From Clostridiales bacterium (lineage in GTDB: Bacteria; Bacillota; Clostridia; UBA1381): a DNA stretch of 44,233 nucleotides. The notes under the pieces are model-generated. The model saw nothing but the letters and a program-made list of their open reading frames with translations, was not told the origin of the DNA and did no database searches. Shown here piece by piece: positions 18,707-27,429 of the stretch (position 1 is the stretch's first letter; each line of letters starts with the position of its first letter). Position numbers and translations under genes: made by a program. The stretch is from NCBI GenBank assembly GCA_029219925.1, contig JAQXUJ010000057.1, forward strand, positions 1 to 44,233, written 5' to 3'.

Positions 18707-19411
18707 TTATCCGCCTAATATCCGGAAAATATCCCGGATACCACCCGCCTCCAAAAAAGCGTCCCGCTGCGCAATATCGCCAAGATAATGGGCGTCGGAA
18801 TTTCGCAGAACCTTATATTTTGCAAGCTCCGGGCGGCTGTCAATATATGCCGCAAGATCTGCGGTATTTCTTGAAACCTCGATACATCGGATATCAATGT
18901 CGTCGGGAATAAATCCCAGATTGGTAAGAACGCTGTAGGAATGTCTGTCCACATGTGCCGGAATAAACAGTCCCCCCGCTTCCTTCACCATATCAAAAAG
19001 GCGGTTAATTGACAATGCCGCAGGAGAAATAAGGAGCTTTTCCTCAGTTCCGACAATATTGTCCTCCTCGTCCATAATAAGCTGTTCCCCGAAAATCTCC
19101 GGTCGGTTTTTTATATCCGGAAGCGCATTATAAACCTCTCGGGCGACTGCCTCCGCCGCATCTGCCGACGGATACAGCGTCAGGATATGAACCTCCTCTT
19201 CCGTTTCCACCTCCATTGCAGGCAGAACGGTTACTCCCGCCTTTTTTCCCGCCGCCATTGCCGCACGGACATTTCCGGCAGAATTGTGGTCGGATATCGC
19301 CACCGCATCAAGTCCCGACAGCGCCGCCATATTCACGATATTATTCGGCGTCATATCATTGTCGCCGCAGGGTGACAGGGCAGAATGAATATGAAAATCA
19401 TAATAAATCAT
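18707..19411 (-). CDS. PHP-domain phosphoesterase
   Basis: FHIHSALSPCGDNDMTP, AISDHNSAGNV, PAMEVETEEEVHIL, HVDRHSYS, RNSDAHYLGDI metal-binding motifs; start at 19411 (ATGA overlap with the upstream ORF). Confidence 0.9.
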   Translation of the reverse strand: MIYYDFHIHSALSPCGDNDMTPNNIVNMAALSGLDAVAISDHNSAGNVRAAMAAGKKAGVTVLPAMEVETEEEVHILTLYPSADAAEAVAREVYNALPDIKNRPEIFGEQLIMDEEDNIVGTEEKLLISPAALSINRLFDMVKEAGGLFIPAHVDRHSYSVLTNLGFIPDDIDIRCIEVSRNTADLAAYIDSRPELAKYKVLRNSDAHYLGDIAQRDAFLEAGGIRDIFRILGG

Positions 19412-19743
19412 TTTTGTATCTCTGCCGACAGCTCGCAAGCCAGCTGATATGCGGTTTTTTCGCTCTGTAATATGATTATTCCTTCCTCATCGGCCTTATT
19501 CACTATATTTTCCGGTGCGGAAACACCCTCACACAGCAATATACACGCACAATCGGTCAGCGCTGCAACAGCTACGATATTAATATTGTTCATTATCGTA
19601 ATCCATACATCGCCCGACTGTGCCCTGCCCATTACCCAGCTGAGCAAATCTCCGATATAGCAGCCGCTAATCCCGCGGTCGGAATATTCCGAATCCGTCA
19701 GAACGGTTAAGTCAAGCTTTTTTACCAGTTCGGATATTTTCAT
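19408..19743 (-). CDS. DRTGG-domain-like protein (hydrogenase-locus paralog 1)
   Basis: VLTDSEYSDRGISGCYIGDLLSWVMGRAQSGDVWITIMNNINIVAVAAL resembles the DRTGG family. Confidence 0.75.
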   Translation of the reverse strand: MKISELVKKLDLTVLTDSEYSDRGISGCYIGDLLSWVMGRAQSGDVWITIMNNINIVAVAALTDCACILLCEGVSAPENIVNKADEEGIIILQSEKTAYQLACELSAEIQK

Positions 19744-19746
19744 AAT

Positions 19747-21024
19747 TTATTCCTTCCCGTTTCTTTTCTTCATCTCATACAGCTCCCTTGCCAGCTCTCC
19801 GATACGCTCGCGCATGCGGAAAATGCAGTCGGTTTCGCTACCAAAGCCCCGTACAATATCCTCAGCCAGCGCCTTACAGGTAGGCGCCCCGCAGGAGCCG
19901 CAGTCAATCTTCGGAAGACGTTCGAAAATTTCGTCCATCTGCTCCATTTTGCGCATAGCCTCTTCCAGATCATCATCTAACATGGCGGTTGGCTTTCCTG
20001 TTACGGTTTTCTGCCATGCCAGACTGTCAACATTAAGATTTTCCGGCTCTTTCAGCTCGGTTTTTTTCGACTGCTGCGTTGTTCTTCTTGCGGCAAGAAA
20101 CGGATTTGTTATATTAAGTGCGCCGCCGCTGCACCCGCTGGTACAGGCGGAAAGCTCGATAAATTCTACAGTATTGACCTTTCCGTATTCAATTTCCTCT
20201 AAAACGGTAATAACGTTATGTATCCCGTCCACCGCCATGTAATCCTCAACGCCTGTTCCTTTGCACTCGCCGCCGCTGCGCGCCCAGGAAATACCCTCCC
20301 TGCCGGAAACGCCGAGAGGCTGTTCCTCTACCGTTTCCACAATGGGACGAATTCTGCCGAAGGCGTCCTTTGCGGCTATCGCTCCGCTGACGTTGGATTT
20401 TTCAAGAGTAAGCGGCACCTTTATGCTGGTTACCTTCGCAGGACACGGCGTTATGAAAAATACGCCTATCCTTTCGTCGGGAATACCCGTTTTCTCATGT
20501 GCCTGCTTTCTTGCCAGCATTGCCGCCGCCTCCATGGGCGACACAAGGGGCAGAATGTTCGGCAGAAGGTTTGGAAAACGCTCCCTAATCAGCCTCAGAA
20601 CCGCCGGACATGCCGAGCTGATAACCGGCTTTTTAAGATTTCCCTCCATAAGAAGCCGTCTTGTTGCGGCGCTTATGTATTCAGCACCTCTCGCCACCTC
20701 GAAAACATCGTCAAACCCAATTTTTATAAATGCCGTAAGGATTTTATTTACACTTAAATCATTGCGGAACTGACCGTAAAAGGACGGTGCGGGAAGTGCA
20801 ATGTTATAATCGAACTGATTCAGCATATCAAAGCTGTCGGCGGCTGCTTTTTTTGCATGTGCCTGACACACCTTGATACATTCTCCGCAGTCGATGCAGC
20901 GTTCTTTAATTATTTTTGCTTTGCCGTTTTTAACCCGAATCGCTTCTGTAGGGCAGTGCGAGATACAATTTGTACAGCCGTGACACTTATCTCTATCCAG
21001 TATAACCGAGTGAAAATAAGTCAT
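19747..21024 (-). CDS. Divergent [FeFe]-hydrogenase-like protein (sensory-type) with N-terminal 2[4Fe-4S] and C-terminal 4Fe-4S (FeS-type) domain
   Basis: CHGCTNCISHCP/CIDCGECIKVC; degenerate H-cluster motifs SSACPAVLRLI, TPCPAKVTSI, ELSACTSGCSGG; C-terminal DCGSCGAPTCKALAEDIVRG. Start at 21024 after GGAGGG. Confidence 0.85.
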   Translation of the reverse strand: MTYFHSVILDRDKCHGCTNCISHCPTEAIRVKNGKAKIIKERCIDCGECIKVCQAHAKKAAADSFDMLNQFDYNIALPAPSFYGQFRNDLSVNKILTAFIKIGFDDVFEVARGAEYISAATRRLLMEGNLKKPVISSACPAVLRLIRERFPNLLPNILPLVSPMEAAAMLARKQAHEKTGIPDERIGVFFITPCPAKVTSIKVPLTLEKSNVSGAIAAKDAFGRIRPIVETVEEQPLGVSGREGISWARSGGECKGTGVEDYMAVDGIHNVITVLEEIEYGKVNTVEFIELSACTSGCSGGALNITNPFLAARRTTQQSKKTELKEPENLNVDSLAWQKTVTGKPTAMLDDDLEEAMRKMEQMDEIFERLPKIDCGSCGAPTCKALAEDIVRGFGSETDCIFRMRERIGELARELYEMKKRNGKE

Positions 21025-21050
21025 AATACCCTCCATGCCGCGTTTGCAGC

Positions 21051-21461
21051 TTACAGATTTATTATAAGCGTTATTGTGGTGCCTTGACCGGGTGCGGTGT
21101 CAATGGTCATATCGTCCGTATATTTTTTCATATTGGGAAGACCCATTCCTGCCCCAAATCCAAGCTCGCGTATATGCTCGCCGGCGGTAGACCATCCCTC
21201 CTGCATCGCAAGATTTACGTCCGGAATACCCGGTCCGTTATCGCGGAATGTAACGCAAATGGATTTCCCCGAAATCTCCGCGTCGCACTCGCCGCCGCCG
21301 CCGTGAATAATTGTGTTTATCTCCGCCTCATACATGGCTATGGAAATACGCCGTATCACCGTCGGGTCAATTCCGAGTTTTTTCAGAACCGCCTTGAAGT
21401 CGCTGGACGCCTCGCCGGCAGCAGAAAAATCCTCTCCCGAAATTGTATAGTGCTTACGCAT
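21051..21461 (-). CDS. Anti-sigma-factor-like (RsbW/SpoIIAB-type) serine kinase ATPase
   Basis: YEAEINTIIHG N-box, FRDNGPGIPDVN, GFGAGMGLPNMKKYTDDM; start at ATG 21461, overlapping the upstream gene. Confidence 0.85.
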   Translation of the reverse strand: MRKHYTISGEDFSAAGEASSDFKAVLKKLGIDPTVIRRISIAMYEAEINTIIHGGGGECDAEISGKSICVTFRDNGPGIPDVNLAMQEGWSTAGEHIRELGFGAGMGLPNMKKYTDDMTIDTAPGQGTTITLIINL

Positions 21462-21813
21462 CGCACCTTCCCCCAAGCCCCTTCTCGTAAAGCTTTCCGC
21501 AGGCAAGGTACAGCGGATAGGACGTATGCATCAGTGTTATACCTTTTTCCCTGGCAAGCTCTATTACATCTTCGGTGGGCGTTTTTCCCCGCACGAAACA
21601 TATTGCGACAATATCCATCATTTCCGCCGTTCGGATAACCTGTGAATTTATAAGCCCTGTCAAGAGCAGCGACTGATCCTTTACAAAAGCCAGAACATCG
21701 CTCATCAGATCGCAGCCGCAGGCAGTATGTATATCCTTCTCGTTAAGAGCCGCATCATCTTCGCCGCTCAGCACATCGGCGTTTAGAATTGATTTTATTT
21801 CGGATAACAGCAT
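21454..21813 (-). CDS. DRTGG-domain-like protein (hydrogenase-locus paralog 2)
   Basis: LLSEIKSILNADVLSGEDDAALNEKDIHTACGCDLMSDVLAFVKDQSLLLTGLINSQVIRTAEMMDIVAICFVRGKTP; same fold class as 19408-19743. Confidence 0.75.
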   Translation of the reverse strand: MLLSEIKSILNADVLSGEDDAALNEKDIHTACGCDLMSDVLAFVKDQSLLLTGLINSQVIRTAEMMDIVAICFVRGKTPTEDVIELAREKGITLMHTSYPLYLACGKLYEKGLGGRCDA

Positions 21814-21831
21814 AACAAACTCCTCACTCGT

Positions 21832-22326
21832 TTAGTTTTGGTATTTGGCTAAAATACTGTCCACATCGTCGACGGTCAGACGGCCGAAAACCTCGTCGTT
21901 AACCGTAAGAACCGGCGCCAGACCGCACGCACCTATGCAGCGTGTTGCGTCAAGGGAGAATTTACCGTCAGGTGTACATTCGCCAACATCTATTCCCAGC
22001 CGTTCCTTTATCTTTTCAAGAATATCTCCCGAACCCTTAACATAGCATGCGGTTCCCAGGCAAACGCCGATTTGATATTCGCCCTTGGGATTCAGCGAGA
22101 ATTGTGTATAAAAGGTTACAATTCCGTAAATTTCCGCAAGAGGAATGTTCAGTCCTTCCGAAATCATCTCCTGGACCTCTATCGGAAGATATCCGTAAAT
22201 GTCCTGAGCTTCATGCAGCACCGGAATTGCCGCTCCATCTTCGTTTTTGTGCTTTTCAATCACTTCCATAAGCTTTGCTTCTTGTTCTTTGGTACCTTTA
22301 AAGGGTATCGTACTTGGTTTGCTCAT
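21832..22326 (-). CDS. hydC: NuoE-like 2Fe-2S subunit of the hydrogenase (HydC/HndA)
   Basis: CLGTACYVKGSGDILEKIKERLGI... ATRCIGACGLAPVLTVNDEVFGRL; start MSKPSTIP at 22326 with AGGAGG. Confidence 0.94.
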   Translation of the reverse strand: MSKPSTIPFKGTKEQEAKLMEVIEKHKNEDGAAIPVLHEAQDIYGYLPIEVQEMISEGLNIPLAEIYGIVTFYTQFSLNPKGEYQIGVCLGTACYVKGSGDILEKIKERLGIDVGECTPDGKFSLDATRCIGACGLAPVLTVNDEVFGRLTVDDVDSILAKYQN

Positions 22327-22480
22327 TTTTTTCCTCCTTCTGATTTTTCGCAAAATATGCCGTATACAATTATAACATAACCTTATGCAAAAATCTACAT
22401 AATTCCAAAAAAAATCTAATTTTTCTTTATTTTGTCATGAATTTAACAAAAATTTGTTTTATATTTAGAACAAAATGCCG

Positions 22481-22507
22481 ATAATGCAAGGAATTTCCTT
22501 GCATTAT
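22481..22507. repeat. 27-nt near-perfect palindrome (terminator-like or element end)
   Basis: ATAATGCAAGGAA-t-TTCCTTGCATTAT downstream of rmuC. Confidence 0.8.
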
Positions 22508-22590
22508 GCAGTCTGCCCCGCCCCTTTCCCTCGCCGGATATGTCCCTCTTCAAAAAATATTCCCGGCACGGGCGGGATATGTCATTTTTC
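22481..22590. repeat. Structured GC-rich intergenic element
   Basis: Palindrome, then CCCGCCC (22517-22523) pairing with GGGCGGG (22570-22576), and an internal direct repeat GGATATGTC (from 22536 and 22575). Confidence 0.5.
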
Positions 22591-22597
22591 CGCCGTT

Positions 22598-23830
22598 TTA
22601 TTCCTCTTCGTCATCCTGCGCATCGCCGTCAAGGGCTTCCACGCTTTTCAGCTTTCTCTGAATAGCGCGTGTGCGCACGCCAACAAGCTTATCCAGTTCC
22701 TTATTTGCCTGGTCAAGGCGATTTTGCGTTGCCTCCAGAACCTGTCCGAATTTGTCAAACTCGCTTTTAACAGAGGACAGCACGCTCCATACCTCTACGC
22801 TCCTTTTCTGAATGGCAAGTGTCTTAAAGCCCATCTGCAGAGCATTTAAAAGCGCCGCCATAGTGCTCGGTCCGGCAATATTGACCTTGTATGTACTTTG
22901 CAGCACCTCCACCATGCCGTTATTTACCACCTCGGCATAAAGACCCTCAAAGGGCAGAAACATAATTGCAAAATCTGTGGTATACGGCGGCTCAATATAT
23001 TTATCGTGAATGTCCTTGGCAAAGGTCTTGATTCTCGTCATCAGCACGGCCAGCGCCGCCTTTACCGCCTCCGGCTCACCGCTTTCATACGCCGTCTGCA
23101 AATCAAAAAACGCATCCCCGGGAAATTTTGAATCTATCGGCAGATACACAAATCCGTCGCCGTTGGGCATTTTGACCGCAAATTCAACAGGATTTCGGCT
23201 GTCCTTAACCGTTACCACATTTTCCTCATACTGCTCCGGAGATAAAATCTCCTTCAATATTGCGCCCAGCTGAATTTCCCCTAAAATTCCCCGGGTTTTC
23301 ACATTGGAAAGAACCTTCTTAAGGTCGCCTACACCTGTGGCGAGATTTTGCATTTCACCCAGTCCTTTATAAACCTGTTCCAACCGCTCACTGACCATTT
23401 TAAAAGAGCGGGTCATATTTTCTTCAAGGCTTTTCTGCAGCTTTTCATCCACGGTTTTTCGCATGTCCTCCAGCTTTTTCGAGTTGTCCTCCTGCATGGC
23501 AAGCAGACTCTTCATCATGACCTCCCGCATTGCCTCCAGCTTTTGCTCATTTCCCTGCTCAAAGGTTTTGAAACGGCTCTCCATCTGCGCAAGACTGTTC
23601 ACTACCGCATTGTTCATTGCGCTCTGCTTGTCGGTAATATTTTTATCTATTTCCTGAAATTTTTTCGATTGATATTCATCTGTATTTTTCTGATTTTGCG
23701 AAATCATTTCCCCCATCATTTTTATTGCCTCAAGGGTTTTGGGGTCGCCGCCCTTAACGGCCGTTCGTACCCCGATAATCACTGCTATAACTCCTACGAC
23801 GACAATGCCGCCCATAATTATTAATTCCAT
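22598..23830 (-). CDS. rmuC: DNA recombination protein RmuC
   Basis: N-terminal TM, coiled coil, RmuC core GILGEIQLGAILKEILSPEQYEEN ... FVYLPIDSKFPGDAF. Confidence 0.95.
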   Translation of the reverse strand: MELIIMGGIVVVGVIAVIIGVRTAVKGGDPKTLEAIKMMGEMISQNQKNTDEYQSKKFQEIDKNITDKQSAMNNAVVNSLAQMESRFKTFEQGNEQKLEAMREVMMKSLLAMQEDNSKKLEDMRKTVDEKLQKSLEENMTRSFKMVSERLEQVYKGLGEMQNLATGVGDLKKVLSNVKTRGILGEIQLGAILKEILSPEQYEENVVTVKDSRNPVEFAVKMPNGDGFVYLPIDSKFPGDAFFDLQTAYESGEPEAVKAALAVLMTRIKTFAKDIHDKYIEPPYTTDFAIMFLPFEGLYAEVVNNGMVEVLQSTYKVNIAGPSTMAALLNALQMGFKTLAIQKRSVEVWSVLSSVKSEFDKFGQVLEATQNRLDQANKELDKLVGVRTRAIQRKLKSVEALDGDAQDDEEE

Positions 23831-23841
23831 GACTTCCTCCG

Positions 23842-24600
23842 TTACAAATATTTAAAAACATCGGCTTCCTTTGATTTTACCACTTCCAGTCCCTTACCTT
23901 CAAGAAGCTTTCCAAAAATATCGGTTACAACCGCCTCGGTAGGATAGTGTCCTGCGTCCAGAACGCAGATTCCCGAATGTACCGCATTAAGCATTTCGTG
24001 ATACTTCATATCTGCGGTCAGCATAACGTCCGCACCCTTGGACAGCGCCCGGGGAATACTGTCCGCACACGCTCCCGAACCTACGGCTACCCTGCGTACG
24101 AGCCTCGTCAAGTCCCCTCCGGCACGGACATGAGGTGTTCTTAGCTTCCTTTTTACCTCCTCCGCAAAATCTGCAAGAGTTACCGCTTTCTTTATATTGC
24201 CGATTCTTCCCAGACCGTTTTCATCAAGATATTCCACCTCCGACAATTCAAAAAGCGCTGCCAGATATGTGTTTAATCCTCTGACACCCACATCGCAGTT
24301 TGTGTGCGCTGCATACACGCATATGCGGTTTTCAACCAGATCAAGCAGCATTTTTCCCTCTTCACTTTCATCGGTTATGCGTTTTGTACCCCCAAACAAA
24401 ATCGGGTGATGCGCCAGTATCAGCTCTGCGCCGCATGCCTTCGCCTCCTCTGCCGTTTCCGGCGTAACGTCAAGAGCAACAAGCACCTTGCTTATCTCTG
24501 CGTCATGCCGTCCCAGCAAAAGGCCCACATTATCCCATTCATATGCTGTTTCCGGAGGAAATTCTTTTTCAATTATTTTCTCTATTTCAAAAACTCTCAT
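23842..24600 (-). CDS. Nif3-like dinuclear metal centre protein (YqfO/DUF34)
   Basis: FPPETAYEWDNVGLLLGR, ILAHHPILFGG, YAAHTNCDVGVRGLNTYLA, DAGHYPTEA. Confidence 0.95.
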   Translation of the reverse strand: MRVFEIEKIIEKEFPPETAYEWDNVGLLLGRHDAEISKVLVALDVTPETAEEAKACGAELILAHHPILFGGTKRITDESEEGKMLLDLVENRICVYAAHTNCDVGVRGLNTYLAALFELSEVEYLDENGLGRIGNIKKAVTLADFAEEVKRKLRTPHVRAGGDLTRLVRRVAVGSGACADSIPRALSKGADVMLTADMKYHEMLNAVHSGICVLDAGHYPTEAVVTDIFGKLLEGKGLEVVKSKEADVFKYL

Positions 24601-25258
24601 TCTCTAAGCTCCTTTCAATGGCAATCGTATCGTCAAGCAGCAATTTTATCCGTGCCGCACCCGTTCCATCGCCGCCCGCCGAAAGACCCTTATATATTTT
24701 CTCAAACTCTCGTCTTTTTTTTTCAACAAGCATCCTAAAAAGCGAGTTACCGTACAAAAGCGGCGGCAGATGAAGGTCAATTTCCTTTTTATATTGATTT
24801 GGCTCGCCGCTTCTGACAACAAAAAGATTGTAAATTTTATGTCCCTCCGCCGCCAAATCCTCATATTCTATGCAAAATCCGTTTTCCCTCAGGAAATTTC
24901 GCAGCTCATACTGGGAATTCATAGGCTGTAGAAGCAGAAGGGCGTGGCGTGCTATTTCAAGGTCAGCGGAAATGATATTTTGAATCAGCTCTCCGCCCAT
25001 ACCGGCAATAATTATGCAGTCCGCCTCTCCCGGCAGCAGAGGCTCAAGCCCTGCACCCAATCTCAAGCTTATATTTGCACCATACTTTTCGGCATTTTTC
25101 TGCGCCGCCCCCAGGGGTCCCTCATTTATATCCGTAGCAATTACCTTCATGCCCTTTTCGGCAAGCTTTATCGGAATATATCCGTGGTCGGTTCCTATAT
25201 CTGCCGCAGCATTCCCCGTCACATGACGTAAAATCATTTCAAGTCGCGGTGTTATCAT
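24587..25258 (-). CDS. trmK: tRNA (adenine(22)-N(1))-methyltransferase
   Basis: AADIGTDHGYIPIKLAEKG, DCIIIAGMGGELIQNII, LLLQPMNSQYELRNFL; paired with nif3 as in many Firmicutes. Confidence 0.94.
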   Translation of the reverse strand: MITPRLEMILRHVTGNAAADIGTDHGYIPIKLAEKGMKVIATDINEGPLGAAQKNAEKYGANISLRLGAGLEPLLPGEADCIIIAGMGGELIQNIISADLEIARHALLLLQPMNSQYELRNFLRENGFCIEYEDLAAEGHKIYNLFVVRSGEPNQYKKEIDLHLPPLLYGNSLFRMLVEKKRREFEKIYKGLSAGGDGTGAARIKLLLDDTIAIERSLENESF

Positions 25259-25700
25259 AAAAAAATCCTTTCATGCATAAAAATTCAGTTATACAACTTT
25301 TTGTCAACAGGTGTGGATAACTTTTCACCTCAGAAAAATGGCATAAAACAGTGATTTTTTTGTTATATAAACAAATATTTTTGCGTAAATGTGAAAAAGA
25401 AACCCTAAACTGTTGAAAAATGTCCATAAATTTTTGTAAACTTGTCCCAATTTCCAACTTTTTAGGGTTCAAGCCATTTCCAAATCCCCTTGACCTGATG
25501 GATAACTCTGTGGATAAGGTGGATAACCTTGCAAAATCCACATAAACAGCTTGTTTTGCTGTTAATAACCTTTTCTGACAGTGTGGATAACTCTATACAT
25601 TAGTTTACATAATATCTTTATATATACGGTATTTATTTGCATAAATTTTCTATGGAAATCTACAGAAAAACGGGACATAACGCCCCGCTCTGTTTTATTT
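25259..25700. other. Candidate chromosomal replication origin (oriC-like DnaA-box cluster)
   Basis: AT-rich 440-nt gap; three exact TGTGGATAA boxes (25312-25320, 25509-25517, 25582-25590), one 1-mismatch (25518-25526 GGTGGATAA), two 2-mismatch (25497-25505, 25534-25542). Confidence 0.65.
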
Positions 25701-26966
25701 CTATTTAATAATCTCGGTACCCATATACTGAACCAGCGCATCCGGTACGGTTACAGTTCCGTCGGCATTCTGATAATTTTCCAGAATAGCCGCAACCGTT
25801 CTTCCCACGGCAAGCCCCGACCCGTTCAGCGTATGCACAAACTGCGCCTTATCCTTCGGGCTGTCCTTAAAGCGGATATTAGCGCGCCTTGCCTGGTAGT
25901 CCTCAAAATTCGAGCAGGATGAAATCTCAACATATCTTCCGTAGCTGGGCATCCATACCTCAATATCGTAGGTGCAAGCGGAGGAGAAGCCCAAATCACC
26001 GGTCGACAAGCAGACAACCCTGTACGGAATATTAAGTCCCTGCAAAAGCTTCTCCGCATCATTTGTGAGGGATTCCAGCTCGTTGTAAGAGTCTTCCGGT
26101 CTTGCAAATTTTACCAGCTCTACCTTGTTGAACTGATGCTGTCTTATAAGACCTCTTGTATCACGTCCTGCCGAGCCGGCCTCTGCGCGGAAGCATGCTG
26201 AATATGCGCAATATTTAATAGGAAGCTTTGTTCCGTCAAGAATTTCGTCCCTGTGAAGATTAGTAACAGGTACCTCCGCCGTAGGAATAAGGAAGTATCC
26301 GTTGTTCGCCACTTTAAATGCGTCCTCTTCGAATTTGGGCAGCTGACCGGTTCCGGTCATGGACGCCCTGTTCACCATGTAGGGTGGGAATATTTCTGTA
26401 TAACCACTGGCAGTGTGAGTATTCAGGAAATATTGAATTACGCTGCGTTCAAGACGCGCACCCAAGCCTTTATATACGGTAAAGCGTGTTCCGGAAATCT
26501 TTGCGCCGCGGTCAAAATCCAGAATGTCAAGGTCAGTGCCTATATCCCAGTGCGCCTTTGCCTCAAAATCAAACTTTCTCGGCTCGGACCATCTTCTTAC
26601 TTCAACGTTCTGGGAATCATCAACTCCGACAGGTGATTTAGCCGACGGAATATTCGGTATTCGCAGCATGAAATCCCTAAGCTCACCGTCAATAGCGGAA
26701 ACCTGTGCGTCCAGCTCCTTTATTTCTCCCGAAAGCTCCTTCATTTCGGCAAATACGGTATCTGTATTTTCTCCCGCCTTTTTCATTGCAGGAATCTGCT
26801 TTGAAATCTCATTTTGTTTCGCCTTCATCTGCTCAACTCTGCCCAAAAGGTCGCGACGCTTTGCGTCCAGCTCGATTGCCGGCGTAATATCAAGATCGTT
26901 ATTACGGTTTTTCAACGCCTCTTTTATTTTTTCAGGTTCTGTTCTTAAAATCTTGATGTCTAACAT
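25701..26966 (-). CDS. serS: Seryl-tRNA synthetase
   Basis: [22 protein letters not shown]; class II motifs ([45 protein letters not shown]). Confidence 0.98.
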   Translation of the reverse strand: MLDIKILRTEPEKIKEALKNRNNDLDITPAIELDAKRRDLLGRVEQMKAKQNEISKQIPAMKKAGENTDTVFAEMKELSGEIKELDAQVSAIDGELRDFMLRIPNIPSAKSPVGVDDSQNVEVRRWSEPRKFDFEAKAHWDIGTDLDILDFDRGAKISGTRFTVYKGLGARLERSVIQYFLNTHTASGYTEIFPPYMVNRASMTGTGQLPKFEEDAFKVANNGYFLIPTAEVPVTNLHRDEILDGTKLPIKYCAYSACFRAEAGSAGRDTRGLIRQHQFNKVELVKFARPEDSYNELESLTNDAEKLLQGLNIPYRVVCLSTGDLGFSSACTYDIEVWMPSYGRYVEISSCSNFEDYQARRANIRFKDSPKDKAQFVHTLNGSGLAVGRTVAAILENYQNADGTVTVPDALVQYMGTEIIK

Positions 26967-26987
26967 TTTTCTATCTCCATTCCTTAT

Positions 26988-27428
26988 TTATTGTGCTTTT
27001 TTTACCAATATATCGTAAAATTCTTTTTGCGTCGGCGACAGGTCTTCGGTATAAATGTTCTGTAAAAGCTCGTTTGCCGATTTCTTGTTTCCTTCGTAGA
27101 GCTTATCGTATACCGCCATAAGCGCCTCATAACCCGCGACTTCGCTTGAAAGCGAATCCCTTTCCTCTGTCAGGGAGGAATTTTCCGATATGAGCTTCTC
27201 ATTGGCTTCACGAAGGGTTTTATTCAGTTCAACAAGCTGCATATTCTCCTCGCTGACCTGTGCCGCCTTATCCGAAAGACTGACCTTTTCGGCATCCTGT
27301 TCGCTGACCTTGCTTTGCTCCAGATGGGTCTGCGCAAAAAAGGACACGATTATCATTATTATTGCTACAAGGAATATCAGCGACGTATACAAGAACAGCG
27401 ATTTATTATCATTATTTTTAAGTCCCAC
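26988..27428 (-). CDS. Hypothetical single-TM coiled-coil protein between parB and serS
   Basis: GTG start at 27428 after GGAGGCAGTAAC; TM SLFLYTSLIFLVAIIMIIVSFFA, then Glu/Ser-rich coiled coil. Confidence 0.75.
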   Translation of the reverse strand: MGLKNNDNKSLFLYTSLIFLVAIIMIIVSFFAQTHLEQSKVSEQDAEKVSLSDKAAQVSEENMQLVELNKTLREANEKLISENSSLTEERDSLSSEVAGYEALMAVYDKLYEGNKKSANELLQNIYTEDLSPTQKEFYDILVKKAQ

Positions 27429-27429
27429 G

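Noticed and set aside
22475-22849. 124-aa plus ORF beginning in the palindromic element
   Set aside because: Overlaps rmuC antisense and the structured element; no support for coding.
25239-25541. 100-aa minus ORF in the trmK-serS gap
   Set aside because: Covers the DnaA-box region, has no homology-like features and no good RBS; composition matches non-coding DNA.
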